Below are positions 16,179 to 24,191 of a stretch of 64,000 nt of DNA, one piece after another. Made by a program: the position numbers and the translations under genes. How positions within the stretch are numbered: the first letter of the stretch is position 1; the number at the start of each line of letters is the position of its first letter. The stretch spans positions 278,774 to 342,773 of the forward strand of contig NZ_CH724126.1 of NCBI RefSeq assembly GCF_000153345.1, given 5' to 3'. Below the pieces are notes generated by a model. The model did no database searches. It saw only the letters and a program-made list of their open reading frames with translations, and was not told the DNA's origin. The DNA is from Neptuniibacter caesariensis. GTDB lineage: Bacteria; Pseudomonadota; Gammaproteobacteria; Pseudomonadales; Balneatricaceae.

Positions 16179-17810
16179 TTATTCGTCGGGGAGTGCTTTT
16201 TTGACGATAAGTGGTGTTTGAATACGAACATGAATCCCTTTATCAGAGTCTTGAAGAGAGATCCGACCACCGAGTTGTCTGGCAACAATGTTATAGACAA
16301 TAGACATGCCCAGGCCGCTGCCCCCTTTACCGCGTTTAGTGGTAAAAAATGGCTCAAAGAGTTTTTTGGCTTCTTCACTGGAGAGGCCACGACCGTCGTC
16401 TCGGTAATCCAAAATCAGATCACCATTATCGCTGCGCCCGGAAATGGAGATTGTGCCGCCTGTTTCCTTATCGAAACCATGAAGTGTCGTGTTGTTGATT
16501 AGATTGCTGAGTATTTGATGGTATGCACCCGGATAACTCTCCATCTCTATATCGGGTTCTACATCGATAGAAAAGTTAACATTACTATGCTTGTATTGCG
16601 GCAAAATTGTCTGGATTGAGGATTCAAGGTACTCATCAAAAGTAAAATGCTGGCAGGCATCATAGCTCTGGTCTGTTGCGATCTGTTTAAAGCTTGAGAT
16701 CAGTTTACTGGCTTTAACAATATTGGTTTCAAATAGGGTGCTGGATTCGTCTACGCCATCCAGAAAGTCGTTGAGGTCTGACTGGGTTAAGGTGCTGGAT
16801 TTCAGCTTGTCACGGATGATCTTGCTGTGATCCGCCTGAAAACTAGCTGCGGTTCGGCATACCCCGATCGGGGTGTTGATTTCATGAGCAACCCCGGCAA
16901 CCATATTCCCCAGGGCCGCCATTTTTTCCGTTTCGACTAGCAGGTCCTGGGCTGACCTTAAGTTATTCATAGAGTCCTGAAGCTGTTGGGTACGTTCTGT
17001 TACTTTCTCTTCAAGATGTTCTTTATGTTCTCTTTCGCTGACTAATAATGCATCTCGCTCTTTAACCAGTTCCTGAAGGTGTAGCTTATTTTGGTTTAGC
17101 TCTTCATAGGATTTATGCAGACTGCGGCACATCTGGTTAATGGTATTGGCAACGTTATCAATCTCGTCCTCTTTAGCTGGAGCGGTTTTTTTCTTTAACT
17201 GAAGCGGCTCTACAGTTCTGGTCAGATCGATATCTTTCAGATAATCAGAGATCGTTTTCAGGTGGCGGTTAAAGTAAAACCAGACCAAAAGCAGGATAAA
17301 ACCTGACACCAGGAATGTTTTGATGCCGTTGCTGATCAGAATAACCCCGGCTTTATTGATCAGACGCTGATAAACGTTATCGATGCTGGCGGTGACGCGT
17401 AATGAGCCAATGTTTTGCGAGGAAATTCCTGGTGCGGTGTAATCTAATGGGAGATCTACAGTCCGGTTCGCTGCTGATCTTGCCTCGCCCACTTCCCAGT
17501 TGATCTCACCATCGACAATGATTGAGACATATTCAATATCCGGGAGCTGGCTGAGACCGACGAGCTGGGTTTCTATCTGGGAATCATCCAAAGACCAGAC
17601 ACTGAGTGTTATGGCCTGAAGATAAGAGGTCTGAATGTTCTGGAACTGCTGCTCAATACGGCTTATATCTGCCCGGTAGTCTAAACCCAGCTGTAAAGAG
17701 GTGCTCAATAAGGTGAAGCATGAGCTAAAGAGTATGATCAGGATTGCAAACTTCTTGCCCAGGCGGCCTGAAGTGATTTTCTTGGGCAAACTTTGATCTT
17801 TTTGCTGCAT
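16179..17810 (-). CDS. Membrane sensor histidine kinase paired with the HD-GYP regulator
   Basis: The kinase has 543 residues from the preferred ATG at 17810. A TTG at 17822 directly after the upstream stop would add four residues. TM1 is near 20-45, a periplasmic domain of about 115 residues follows, TM2 is near 160-180, and a HAMP-like linker and coiled coil precede the catalytic core. The phospho-acceptor His is in GVAHEINTPIG (about residue 309), and the ATPase domain carries DDGRGL and GKGGSGLGMSIV motifs. Its core closely resembles that of the kinase at 21116-23053, including SSFKQIATDQ. It starts 12 bases after the DUF3369/HD-GYP regulator, which is its obvious partner. Confidence 0.93.
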   Translation of the reverse strand: MQQKDQSLPKKITSGRLGKKFAILIILFSSCFTLLSTSLQLGLDYRADISRIEQQFQNIQTSYLQAITLSVWSLDDSQIETQLVGLSQLPDIEYVSIIVDGEINWEVGEARSAANRTVDLPLDYTAPGISSQNIGSLRVTASIDNVYQRLINKAGVILISNGIKTFLVSGFILLLVWFYFNRHLKTISDYLKDIDLTRTVEPLQLKKKTAPAKEDEIDNVANTINQMCRSLHKSYEELNQNKLHLQELVKERDALLVSEREHKEHLEEKVTERTQQLQDSMNNLRSAQDLLVETEKMAALGNMVAGVAHEINTPIGVCRTAASFQADHSKIIRDKLKSSTLTQSDLNDFLDGVDESSTLFETNIVKASKLISSFKQIATDQSYDACQHFTFDEYLESSIQTILPQYKHSNVNFSIDVEPDIEMESYPGAYHQILSNLINNTTLHGFDKETGGTISISGRSDNGDLILDYRDDGRGLSSEEAKKLFEPFFTTKRGKGGSGLGMSIVYNIVARQLGGRISLQDSDKGIHVRIQTPLIVKKALPDE

Positions 17811-17822
17811 CACTTTCCGCAA

Positions 17823-19379
17823 TTAGTCCGGGAAGCTCTGACAGATATCCAGAATATCATCCAGATTCTCTTCGAAGAGCTTAATTAAATGAGGATCAAA
17901 GTGGCTACCGCTTTGCTCTTTCATAAAACTCAGTGTTTTATCAACGGGCCAGGGTTCTTTGTAGCAGCGCGCACTATTCAAGGCGTCAAAGACATCGGCG
18001 ACGGCTGAGATTCTGCCCGCGAGAGGGATCGCATCATCTGAAAGCCCTTTCGGGTATCCTGAACCGTCCCATTTCTCATGATGGTTACCCGCGATTTGGG
18101 CGGCTAGCTGAAAGATCGGTCGATCCGAGTTTTGCAGCATGCTTGCACCAATCTCAGCATGGGTCTGCATAATGGCCCATTCATCTGGGTCCAGTTTGCC
18201 AGGCTTATTGAGGATCGCATCTGGGATCGCTATTTTTCCTAAGTCATGCAAGGGAGAGGCTAAGCGGATATTATCAACGTAGAGTTCGTTACAACCACAG
18301 GCTTTAGCCAGCACTGCCGATATTTCGGCAACACGCTTAACGTGGGCGCCAGTCTCTTTTGAACGTTTTTCTACCGCCTCGCCAAGGATATAGATCAGCT
18401 CTTCCTGGGTATGCTGGATCTCTTCTTTTAGTAGCAATGTATGATAAGTGGAGATGACATCGGCACTAAAGATCTCCAGTAAGTGTTTGGCGTGTTCGTC
18501 AATATTACTATTATGTTTGATGTAGAGCAGGCTCTCTGCACCCGATACGCCCGCATGGTAGGCGATGTAGCCATGTTCAGTATGCAGCGAACGTTTCTGT
18601 TCTAGTGCCTGATTAAAAACCTTCTGTAACTCATTGGGCAGCTCGACCTCATCGTAGTCTATTGTGGCCATGCTGGTTTCAGCCTCCTGCAGTAAAGACT
18701 CCATGGCGCCCGTAGCGGCAAGCACGGTAAACCTTGGTTTGTCTTTGTAGATTCTGCGAGTGCTGCAATAAATTGAATCAGGCTCGAAATTCAGCAGAGA
18801 GATCAGTTGGCTAAGAATGGCCGATGCTAGACGGCTGAGGGAATTAATCTGGTTAATATGACCGATTGCGTGGATAACGGTTTCCAGCGAGCTACGCTGG
18901 TGGTCAATGGTCTGAATATCGCGATAAGAGCGCAAAGAGGAATAGAGCAGGGTTTTTAGCTTTGTGCCGGTGAGCTCAGTTTTATCCTTGTAGTCGTTAA
19001 TGTCGTATTCTTGAATGATCTGTTCTTCAGGAGCCTGACCGGGTTGCCCGGTACGAAGAACAATACGTGTCATTTCATTATGAAGGTCGTCGCGAATCAC
19101 CTGAACCAGACGTAATCCGGCATCATCCGTTTCCATGACCACATCAATCATTGCCAGGGCGATGTTGGTACCTTCTTGCTCTAAGATAGCCTTGGCTGCG
19201 GCTCCCGAATGAGCTTCAAGAAGTTCAATGGGGCGCCCATCGAAGGTGACATCTTTGAGAACTAACTGTGTAACACGATGAACACTCTCCTCATCGTCAA
19301 CAATCAGTACCTTCCAGGGAGGGAGGCCCGGTTGTGATGCGATCGGATCCTCCGCTGCGAAAAGAAGGGTATCTGTCAT
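17823..19379 (-). CDS. Response regulator with DUF3369 and HD-GYP domains (c-di-GMP phosphodiesterase)
   Basis: The protein has 518 residues. The receiver domain (about 22-150) has acidic residues D28/D29 and phospho-acceptor D79 in MIDVVMETDDAG. A DUF3369 region (about 170-320) links it to an HD-GYP domain. HD is at 378-379 in SPLHDLGKIA and HHEKWDGSGYP at 433-443, so the catalytic motifs are complete and it should hydrolyse c-di-GMP. It begins the two-gene unit with the kinase at 16179-17810. Its N-terminal half is clearly paralogous to that of the EAL regulator at 24192-26426, with shared RIILRTGQPGxAPE and YDINDYK motifs. Confidence 0.93.
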   Translation of the reverse strand: MTDTLLFAAEDPIASQPGLPPWKVLIVDDEESVHRVTQLVLKDVTFDGRPIELLEAHSGAAAKAILEQEGTNIALAMIDVVMETDDAGLRLVQVIRDDLHNEMTRIVLRTGQPGQAPEEQIIQEYDINDYKDKTELTGTKLKTLLYSSLRSYRDIQTIDHQRSSLETVIHAIGHINQINSLSRLASAILSQLISLLNFEPDSIYCSTRRIYKDKPRFTVLAATGAMESLLQEAETSMATIDYDEVELPNELQKVFNQALEQKRSLHTEHGYIAYHAGVSGAESLLYIKHNSNIDEHAKHLLEIFSADVISTYHTLLLKEEIQHTQEELIYILGEAVEKRSKETGAHVKRVAEISAVLAKACGCNELYVDNIRLASPLHDLGKIAIPDAILNKPGKLDPDEWAIMQTHAEIGASMLQNSDRPIFQLAAQIAGNHHEKWDGSGYPKGLSDDAIPLAGRISAVADVFDALNSARCYKEPWPVDKTLSFMKEQSGSHFDPHLIKLFEENLDDILDICQSFPD

Positions 19380-19855
19380 CTTGTCATCCTTATACTACCT
19401 TAAAGGAAAAACTCTCTCAGGTAAGTGTAGTTCAAACCTAAAACTTTAAAGTCGTTTTTCTCAAAGTTAGTTTTAGTTACAGCTGCTTACCGCAATAGTG
19501 AGCTGCTAAATAAGAATCATACTGGCTATTCAGGCTAACGTTATTTGTGCATTTAACCAAGTGTTCGTTTCAGGTGTTGACTCTTTGTTAGTTAAGTCTG
19601 TGTCGTCATGACCTTCCAGGAAGGATCTAAAATTCAGCATTCTTAACTCATCAAGCATCCACTTTTTTCAAACTTGTTAATATCAGGCTGCTCAATATTT
19701 GCACTCATCTAACTCTAACCAAATGTATGAGAGGGCGCAAAATAAAATAGTGATCACTCAAAAATTGCAGAATCAGCAGAAATAGGTACCCAAGTACCAT
19801 AGCGAAATAAGCGGCAGCTTTTACACTGTGAAGAAACAGCGAAAGGGGAATCCTC
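19380..19855. other. Intergenic region, 476 bases
   Basis: This gap separates the divergent HD-GYP regulator and the secreted-protein gene. A perfect 6-bp inverted repeat CCTTCC-A-GGAAGG is at 19612-19624, with a TTGACT hexamer nearby at 19577-19582. I see no RNA gene, no repeat array and no convincing ORF. A 68-codon minus-strand frame at 19705-19911 runs over the start of the next gene and is probably a shadow. Confidence 0.5.
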
Positions 19856-20413
19856 ATGCTTACAGGCGCTCGGAGTTGGCTTTTTTTGATGCTTTTTATC
19901 ACCAATAGCAACTTAGCTTTGGCTAACCCTCTTTCTGGAGAGAAAGAGATAATCCTGTTGGATAAACAGGAAAGTGAGATTGTTATTGGCCATGTCGTCT
20001 TTACGCCTGAACAGGGGGTAAGTGGCTACCGTCTGCACATGGATCATGAAAAGTTTCGCGATTATTTCCTGTCTATGAAAGAGATGAAGTGCCTGGTAGG
20101 ACCTGAATTATGGTGTCATCTTGCATACCCGTATGAGCAGCCGCGTCGGGTTAGCCACGAAGACCTAAGCTGGCTGTCACATGATCTCCTTTTTATGTTT
20201 AAGAAGAGGGATGAGTTTGGCGCCAACTTCTGGAACGGCATTTACTATCATATGCGTGTAGAGGATGGCGTTATCAAAGGTGAGGCCCAGGCGGTTGACT
20301 TGAACCTGCTTGCTTCCCCCCCTGAAGATCTGAGTACCCCGCCAATGCATGAGGGAGAACGTGATGAAATTGAACGTAGTCAGCGTTGGTTACCTGACAT
20401 CGTGATTCGTTAG
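19856..20413 (+). CDS. Uncharacterised secreted protein
   Basis: This 185-residue protein has a signal peptide (MLTGARSWLFLMLFITNSNLALA|NP), so it is probably periplasmic. The ATG follows AAGGGGAA with good spacing. The mature part is acidic and aromatic-rich (GPELWCHLAYPYEQPRRVSHEDLSWLSHD). Two cysteines about ten residues apart could form a disulphide. It has the look of a small periplasmic protein, but I do not recognise any family. The next gene, on the same strand, starts 97 bases later with its own ribosome binding site. A functional link is not evident. Confidence 0.7.
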   Translation: MLTGARSWLFLMLFITNSNLALANPLSGEKEIILLDKQESEIVIGHVVFTPEQGVSGYRLHMDHEKFRDYFLSMKEMKCLVGPELWCHLAYPYEQPRRVSHEDLSWLSHDLLFMFKKRDEFGANFWNGIYYHMRVEDGVIKGEAQAVDLNLLASPPEDLSTPPMHEGERDEIERSQRWLPDIVIR

Positions 20414-20509
20414 CCGGAACCCTAAGAACAAGTACAGTGCGTTATTCCCGTTCTGTTCATCTTTATCGGTTATGATAGCTGGATAGTCGACTGAATTGGG
20501 AAGGTTTAA

Positions 20510-21112
20510 ATGCGTAAGCTGCTGATTTTAGGTGTTGTTGTCGGCCTATCGGGCTGTGCCAGCCTGAGCCAGGAGGAGTGCCTGACTGGTGACTGGCACG
20601 GTATTGGGTATAGCGATGGGGTGCAAGGTAAGGTTGAGTCTGTTCTGGCCGAGCATCAGGAAGCTTGCTCAGAATATCAAATTAAACTGGATCTTCAGGC
20701 TTACCTGAATGGACGTCAGCAGGGGCTGAAAACTTATTGTAAGCCTGATAATGGCTATCGCCTGGGGTTGAATGGTTCTACCTATCATTATGTGTGCCCT
20801 GAACCTGATCATTCTGCTTTTCTCATTATGTATCGCAAAGGCAAAGCTCAGTATGACCAGCAGCAGAAAGTTAAAAAGCTAGAGCGAGAACTGAGTCAGT
20901 TGCAGCGTCAGCAAGATTCACTTGAAGAGCAGATTAAAGAAACGGAAAACAAACTGGTAGCTGATGGCTTATCTTCAATCGAGCGACAACGTTTATTGAA
21001 GCAGCTCCGTGACCTTGAGCTGCAGCGTCCGGATAAAGACTATGAATATCGGCAAACAAGTAGCCTTCTGCATTTAGAAAGAGAAGCGCTGTACCGTTTG
21101 CAGCGAGAATAG
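20510..21112 (+). CDS. DUF2799-type lipoprotein with coiled-coil tail
   Basis: The 200-residue predicted lipoprotein has MRKLLILGVVVGLSGC, with lipidated Cys at residue 16. The N-terminal half (ECLTGDWHGIGYSDGVQGK, then YLNGRQQGLKTYCKPDNGYRLGLNG) matches my recollection of the DUF2799 family, small envelope lipoproteins of unknown function. Residues from about 125 to the end are a charged, heptad-like coiled coil (KKLERELSQLQRQQDSLEEQ). The serine at position +2 predicts outer-membrane sorting under the E. coli rule. GGGAAGG precedes the ATG. It is convergent with the histidine kinase gene, whose stop is three bases away. Confidence 0.82.
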   Translation: MRKLLILGVVVGLSGCASLSQEECLTGDWHGIGYSDGVQGKVESVLAEHQEACSEYQIKLDLQAYLNGRQQGLKTYCKPDNGYRLGLNGSTYHYVCPEPDHSAFLIMYRKGKAQYDQQQKVKKLERELSQLQRQQDSLEEQIKETENKLVADGLSSIERQRLLKQLRDLELQRPDKDYEYRQTSSLLHLEREALYRLQRE

Positions 21113-21115
21113 TAG

Positions 21116-23053
21116 TCAGAGCGCTGAAGGGAAGTGAAGTTTCATGGTTGTGCCTTTACCAGGCTCGCTTTGGACACAGATCTGCCCTTCAAGCACATTA
21201 CTTATCAGGTTATGCACAATATGCAGCCCCAGCCCGCTTCCTCCCTGGCCTAATTTTGTCGTATAGAAAGGGTCAAAGATTGAATTGATCATATCCTGGG
21301 TCATCCCCTTACCGTCATCAGTCACGATCAATTCCACTGTCCTATCGTCCAGATAAGACGCAGAGATAGAAATATGCCCTGGGGTTTTATCGTCGAAAGC
21401 ATGCACCAACGCATTCTGGATAAGATTGGTTAAAATCTGGGAAAGTGCACCAGGAAAACTGTCCAGATGGATAGTGCCTTCTAATGAGCTAGTGACCTCT
21501 ATGCGGGTTTTTTTCAATTGTGGGCGGAGGGTGGTTAAGACTTCATTGATGTGTTGACCGAGTTCGAAGCGGCGCTTTTTCGCGCTGGATTGATCGACCG
21601 CAACCTGCTTAAAGCTATGAATCAACTCTGATGCCCTGTACAGGTTTTTGACGAGGATCTCGCTACCTTCAGAAGATTCATGAATGAAGTGGTCAAAGTC
21701 TTTTTTGGTTAATTGGTTCTGATCTGTTTTTTTGACAACTTTGTCGACACTCTCTTTGAGTGTGGTTGCGGCCATCAAGCTGTTACCTATGGGGGTATTC
21801 AGTTCATGGGAAACGCCTGCGACCAGCGAGCCTAAAGCGGATAATTTTTCAGAATGGATCAGTTGCTCTTGGGTCAGTTTTAAATCGTGAAGGGTTTGCT
21901 CAAGTTCCGCATGTGAATGGCGTAGATCTTCCGTACGCTCTTCTACTCTTTGCTCCAATTCGGTGTTGAGCTGGGTAATATGGTTCTCGCGCTTCTCAAT
22001 CTCCTGACCTGTTTTATTCAGGTCTTCCCTAAGTTTATAGAGTTCCAGAATACGTGAATATTGCGGTGTCTCTGAATACTTACCACGGGCCAGGGATCTG
22101 GCCTGGCGGGCCGTATCGTAAAAACCCATAACCAGCTCTTTGGTCAACAACAGGGCAATAAACATGGCTGAAACAATTCCGATCAGCACGGCCGCGATAA
22201 AAATATCCCTGATCGCAGCTTGCTCCCCCTCTAATAGCTTCTGAGGTTGGGCAACAATGACCATCCAGTTAAGGTTAGGTATCAGGGTAGCGCTGCCAAT
22301 AAATTGCTGATTATCGAACTCAAAGGGGATGCTAAGAGATTCGCCTGCATCGGTCCTTTGTACAAGTTCCAGGTTGGATAGGTTGATCTGCTGCTGGCTT
22401 AGTTGTGCATCAGGGTGAGCGATTAGTTGCTTGTTTTGGTCAAGAACCATAACCGTGACGTTGTTTTGCTTTGCCAGCTTCTCAACGAGCTTTGGCAGTT
22501 CTTCTATGGCTATCTCCCCGACCAACACGCCTTCAATGAAGGGCTGGGAATAGGCAATCGATAAGCTACCGCTGATGGTAGATAAGTATTCGTTTGACCA
22601 CTGTGCGATATTTCTTTCTTTGATACCTTTGAATACGTGGCTGTTACTCATATCCAGGTTCAAATAGGTTTGGCGCATAAACTGGCGGTGGCTAGGTAAG
22701 CCGATGTTTCTGATATGGCCTTTGTTGTCTGTAATATAGATCGCGCTAAAGTACGCTTGGTTGTTGGTATAGATATTCAGTAAGTCATATTGCTCGGTTA
22801 ACAAGGTTTGCTCTTGCATGGCAAAGGATGCCAGCACATTAATATCGGACTCTGCATTGGCTAAATAGGTCGTGATCTGGCCGGCAATCGAGTTGGCAAG
22901 GGCCTGTTGGTTAATGAAAATATTCTGATTGATTCTGGGTAGGAGTAAAAAAATTGAGAGAAGGCTGGCAATAACAATAGGTACTGCCGCAACGATGAGA
23001 AACTGCGTAGATAGAATTGCGCGTAGTGACCAGAAGGTTGTCTTCGCTGCCAT
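21116..23053 (-). CDS. dCache-type sensor histidine kinase
   Basis: The kinase has 645 residues. TM1 is near 15-38, a large periplasmic region of about 240 residues with a double-Cache-like appearance (YFSAIYITDNKGHIRNIG, LVGEIAIEELPK, LIPNLNWMVIVAQP) follows, and TM2 is near 284-308. A coiled coil comes next, then a HisKA-type core with H416 in GVSHELNTPIGN and ATPase motifs DDGKGM and GQGGSGLGLHIV. The solute-binding lipoprotein gene ends four bases before its start, so the pair probably senses a ligand together. The DUF3369-EAL regulator upstream in the same operon is the likely phosphorylation partner. Its core is paralogous to the kinase at 16179. Confidence 0.93.
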   Translation of the reverse strand: MAAKTTFWSLRAILSTQFLIVAAVPIVIASLLSIFLLLPRINQNIFINQQALANSIAGQITTYLANAESDINVLASFAMQEQTLLTEQYDLLNIYTNNQAYFSAIYITDNKGHIRNIGLPSHRQFMRQTYLNLDMSNSHVFKGIKERNIAQWSNEYLSTISGSLSIAYSQPFIEGVLVGEIAIEELPKLVEKLAKQNNVTVMVLDQNKQLIAHPDAQLSQQQINLSNLELVQRTDAGESLSIPFEFDNQQFIGSATLIPNLNWMVIVAQPQKLLEGEQAAIRDIFIAAVLIGIVSAMFIALLLTKELVMGFYDTARQARSLARGKYSETPQYSRILELYKLREDLNKTGQEIEKRENHITQLNTELEQRVEERTEDLRHSHAELEQTLHDLKLTQEQLIHSEKLSALGSLVAGVSHELNTPIGNSLMAATTLKESVDKVVKKTDQNQLTKKDFDHFIHESSEGSEILVKNLYRASELIHSFKQVAVDQSSAKKRRFELGQHINEVLTTLRPQLKKTRIEVTSSLEGTIHLDSFPGALSQILTNLIQNALVHAFDDKTPGHISISASYLDDRTVELIVTDDGKGMTQDMINSIFDPFYTTKLGQGGSGLGLHIVHNLISNVLEGQICVQSEPGKGTTMKLHFPSAL

Positions 23054-23056
23054 AGT

Positions 23057-24163
23057 TTATTCCAATACGACAAACTTGCCTTGTTCAACACGTGTTACAA
23101 ACGTCTTGCTCTTACCATCACCATAGGCATCCAGTTTCAGGGGCCCTTGTACTCCCTGGTAACTATTAAGATTCAGCATGGCTTGCTTCAAATCTTTCTC
23201 GTCGGACTGCATCCCCTGAAAAACCATTCTGGCCGCTTCATAACAAAACAGCCCGGGAAAGCCCGGTGCATTTTTGAAACGTTTCTCAAAAGTTGTTTTG
23301 AAATTGATAAAACCCATGTCATTACTGGAGCGGTTGATATATTGCGGGACATACATGTTCTCAGTATAGATCCCACCGAGTTCGATCAATCGCTCAGTGC
23401 CGGCCCACTCCGATGAGGCAATGATCAGATCAGGATTTTTAACCCTGATCTGTTTCGTAATCAGTGCGGCATCCACCGAATTCATGGAAAGCAGGATTAA
23501 GGATGGATTGTGTTTGAGGGCCGTGTTGGCGATACCAACAAAGTTACTATCCGCACCAGAAACATAAGACTCAGTGGCTACTAGCTCGCCACCATTGCTC
23601 TCGAAGGTTTTTTTAAAGCCTTGTAACCAGCTTTCTGTGTAGGCGCGATTCCCAAAATCCAGTATCGCAACCGCTTTTGATGCTCCAGGTTCATATTGAT
23701 TGAGAAGCTTAGCAAGCTTGCCGGAATGTTCAGAGATGGCACTCAAGGGACGCATAAAGTAATCATCGATGCCGGTGAGTTGATCTGTAGTGACGGTGCA
23801 AGCCATCATCAGCGTTTCAGCCTGATTGATCTGATCTACTGTGGCAACGGCCATTGCGCTGGTCATTGGACCAATAATTGCGTCAACCTCTTCTGCGATG
23901 AGCTCATCTATCAATGTTTGGGCGAGAGCCGGCTGTTGTTGATCATCTTTGTAGATGGGCTGTATTTTGCGGCCATTGATCCCGCCCCGAGCATTTTGCT
24001 CTTCAAGCGCCAAAGTAAAGCCATTCCTCCCTGCGGTGCCTAGGTCGGCCACCCGGCCAGATGTTCCGCCGATGAAGCCTACTTTAATCGGTTCTTCCTC
24101 TGCACAGCCAACGAGCAGAGTGAACAGACATAAACTTGCGAGCCGACCTTTGCCTGACAGCAT
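23057..24163 (-). CDS. Branched-chain-amino-acid-type solute-binding lipoprotein (sensory)
   Basis: This 368-residue periplasmic-binding protein (Peripla_BP_6, LivJ/AmiC-like) carries a lipobox, LFTLLVGC, with Cys at residue 20. The opening IKVGFIGGTSGRVADLGTAGRNGFTLALEEQNARGGINGRKI and the VDAIIGPMTSAMA region are characteristic of type I binding proteins for branched amino acids, amides or urea. No Liv-type permease or ATPase is nearby. The gene sits between the DUF3369-GGDEF-EAL regulator (28-base gap) and the dCache kinase (3-base gap), so a sensing role is more likely than transport. The ATG at 24163 follows GGAG. Confidence 0.9.
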   Translation of the reverse strand: MLSGKGRLASLCLFTLLVGCAEEEPIKVGFIGGTSGRVADLGTAGRNGFTLALEEQNARGGINGRKIQPIYKDDQQQPALAQTLIDELIAEEVDAIIGPMTSAMAVATVDQINQAETLMMACTVTTDQLTGIDDYFMRPLSAISEHSGKLAKLLNQYEPGASKAVAILDFGNRAYTESWLQGFKKTFESNGGELVATESYVSGADSNFVGIANTALKHNPSLILLSMNSVDAALITKQIRVKNPDLIIASSEWAGTERLIELGGIYTENMYVPQYINRSSNDMGFINFKTTFEKRFKNAPGFPGLFCYEAARMVFQGMQSDEKDLKQAMLNLNSYQGVQGPLKLDAYGDGKSKTFVTRVEQGKFVVLE

Positions 24164-24191
24164 GCTGGAACTCCATTTGCTTTAGTCTGAG

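Noticed and set aside
16085-16390. 101-codon minus-strand ORF at the end of the histidine kinase gene
   Set aside because: It overlaps the kinase ATPase domain in another frame; the kinase motifs there are intact.
19705-19911. 68-codon minus-strand hydrophobic ORF
   Set aside because: It runs over the start of the secreted-protein gene and is read opposite its signal peptide, which itself gives hydrophobic antisense translation. No ribosome binding site seen.
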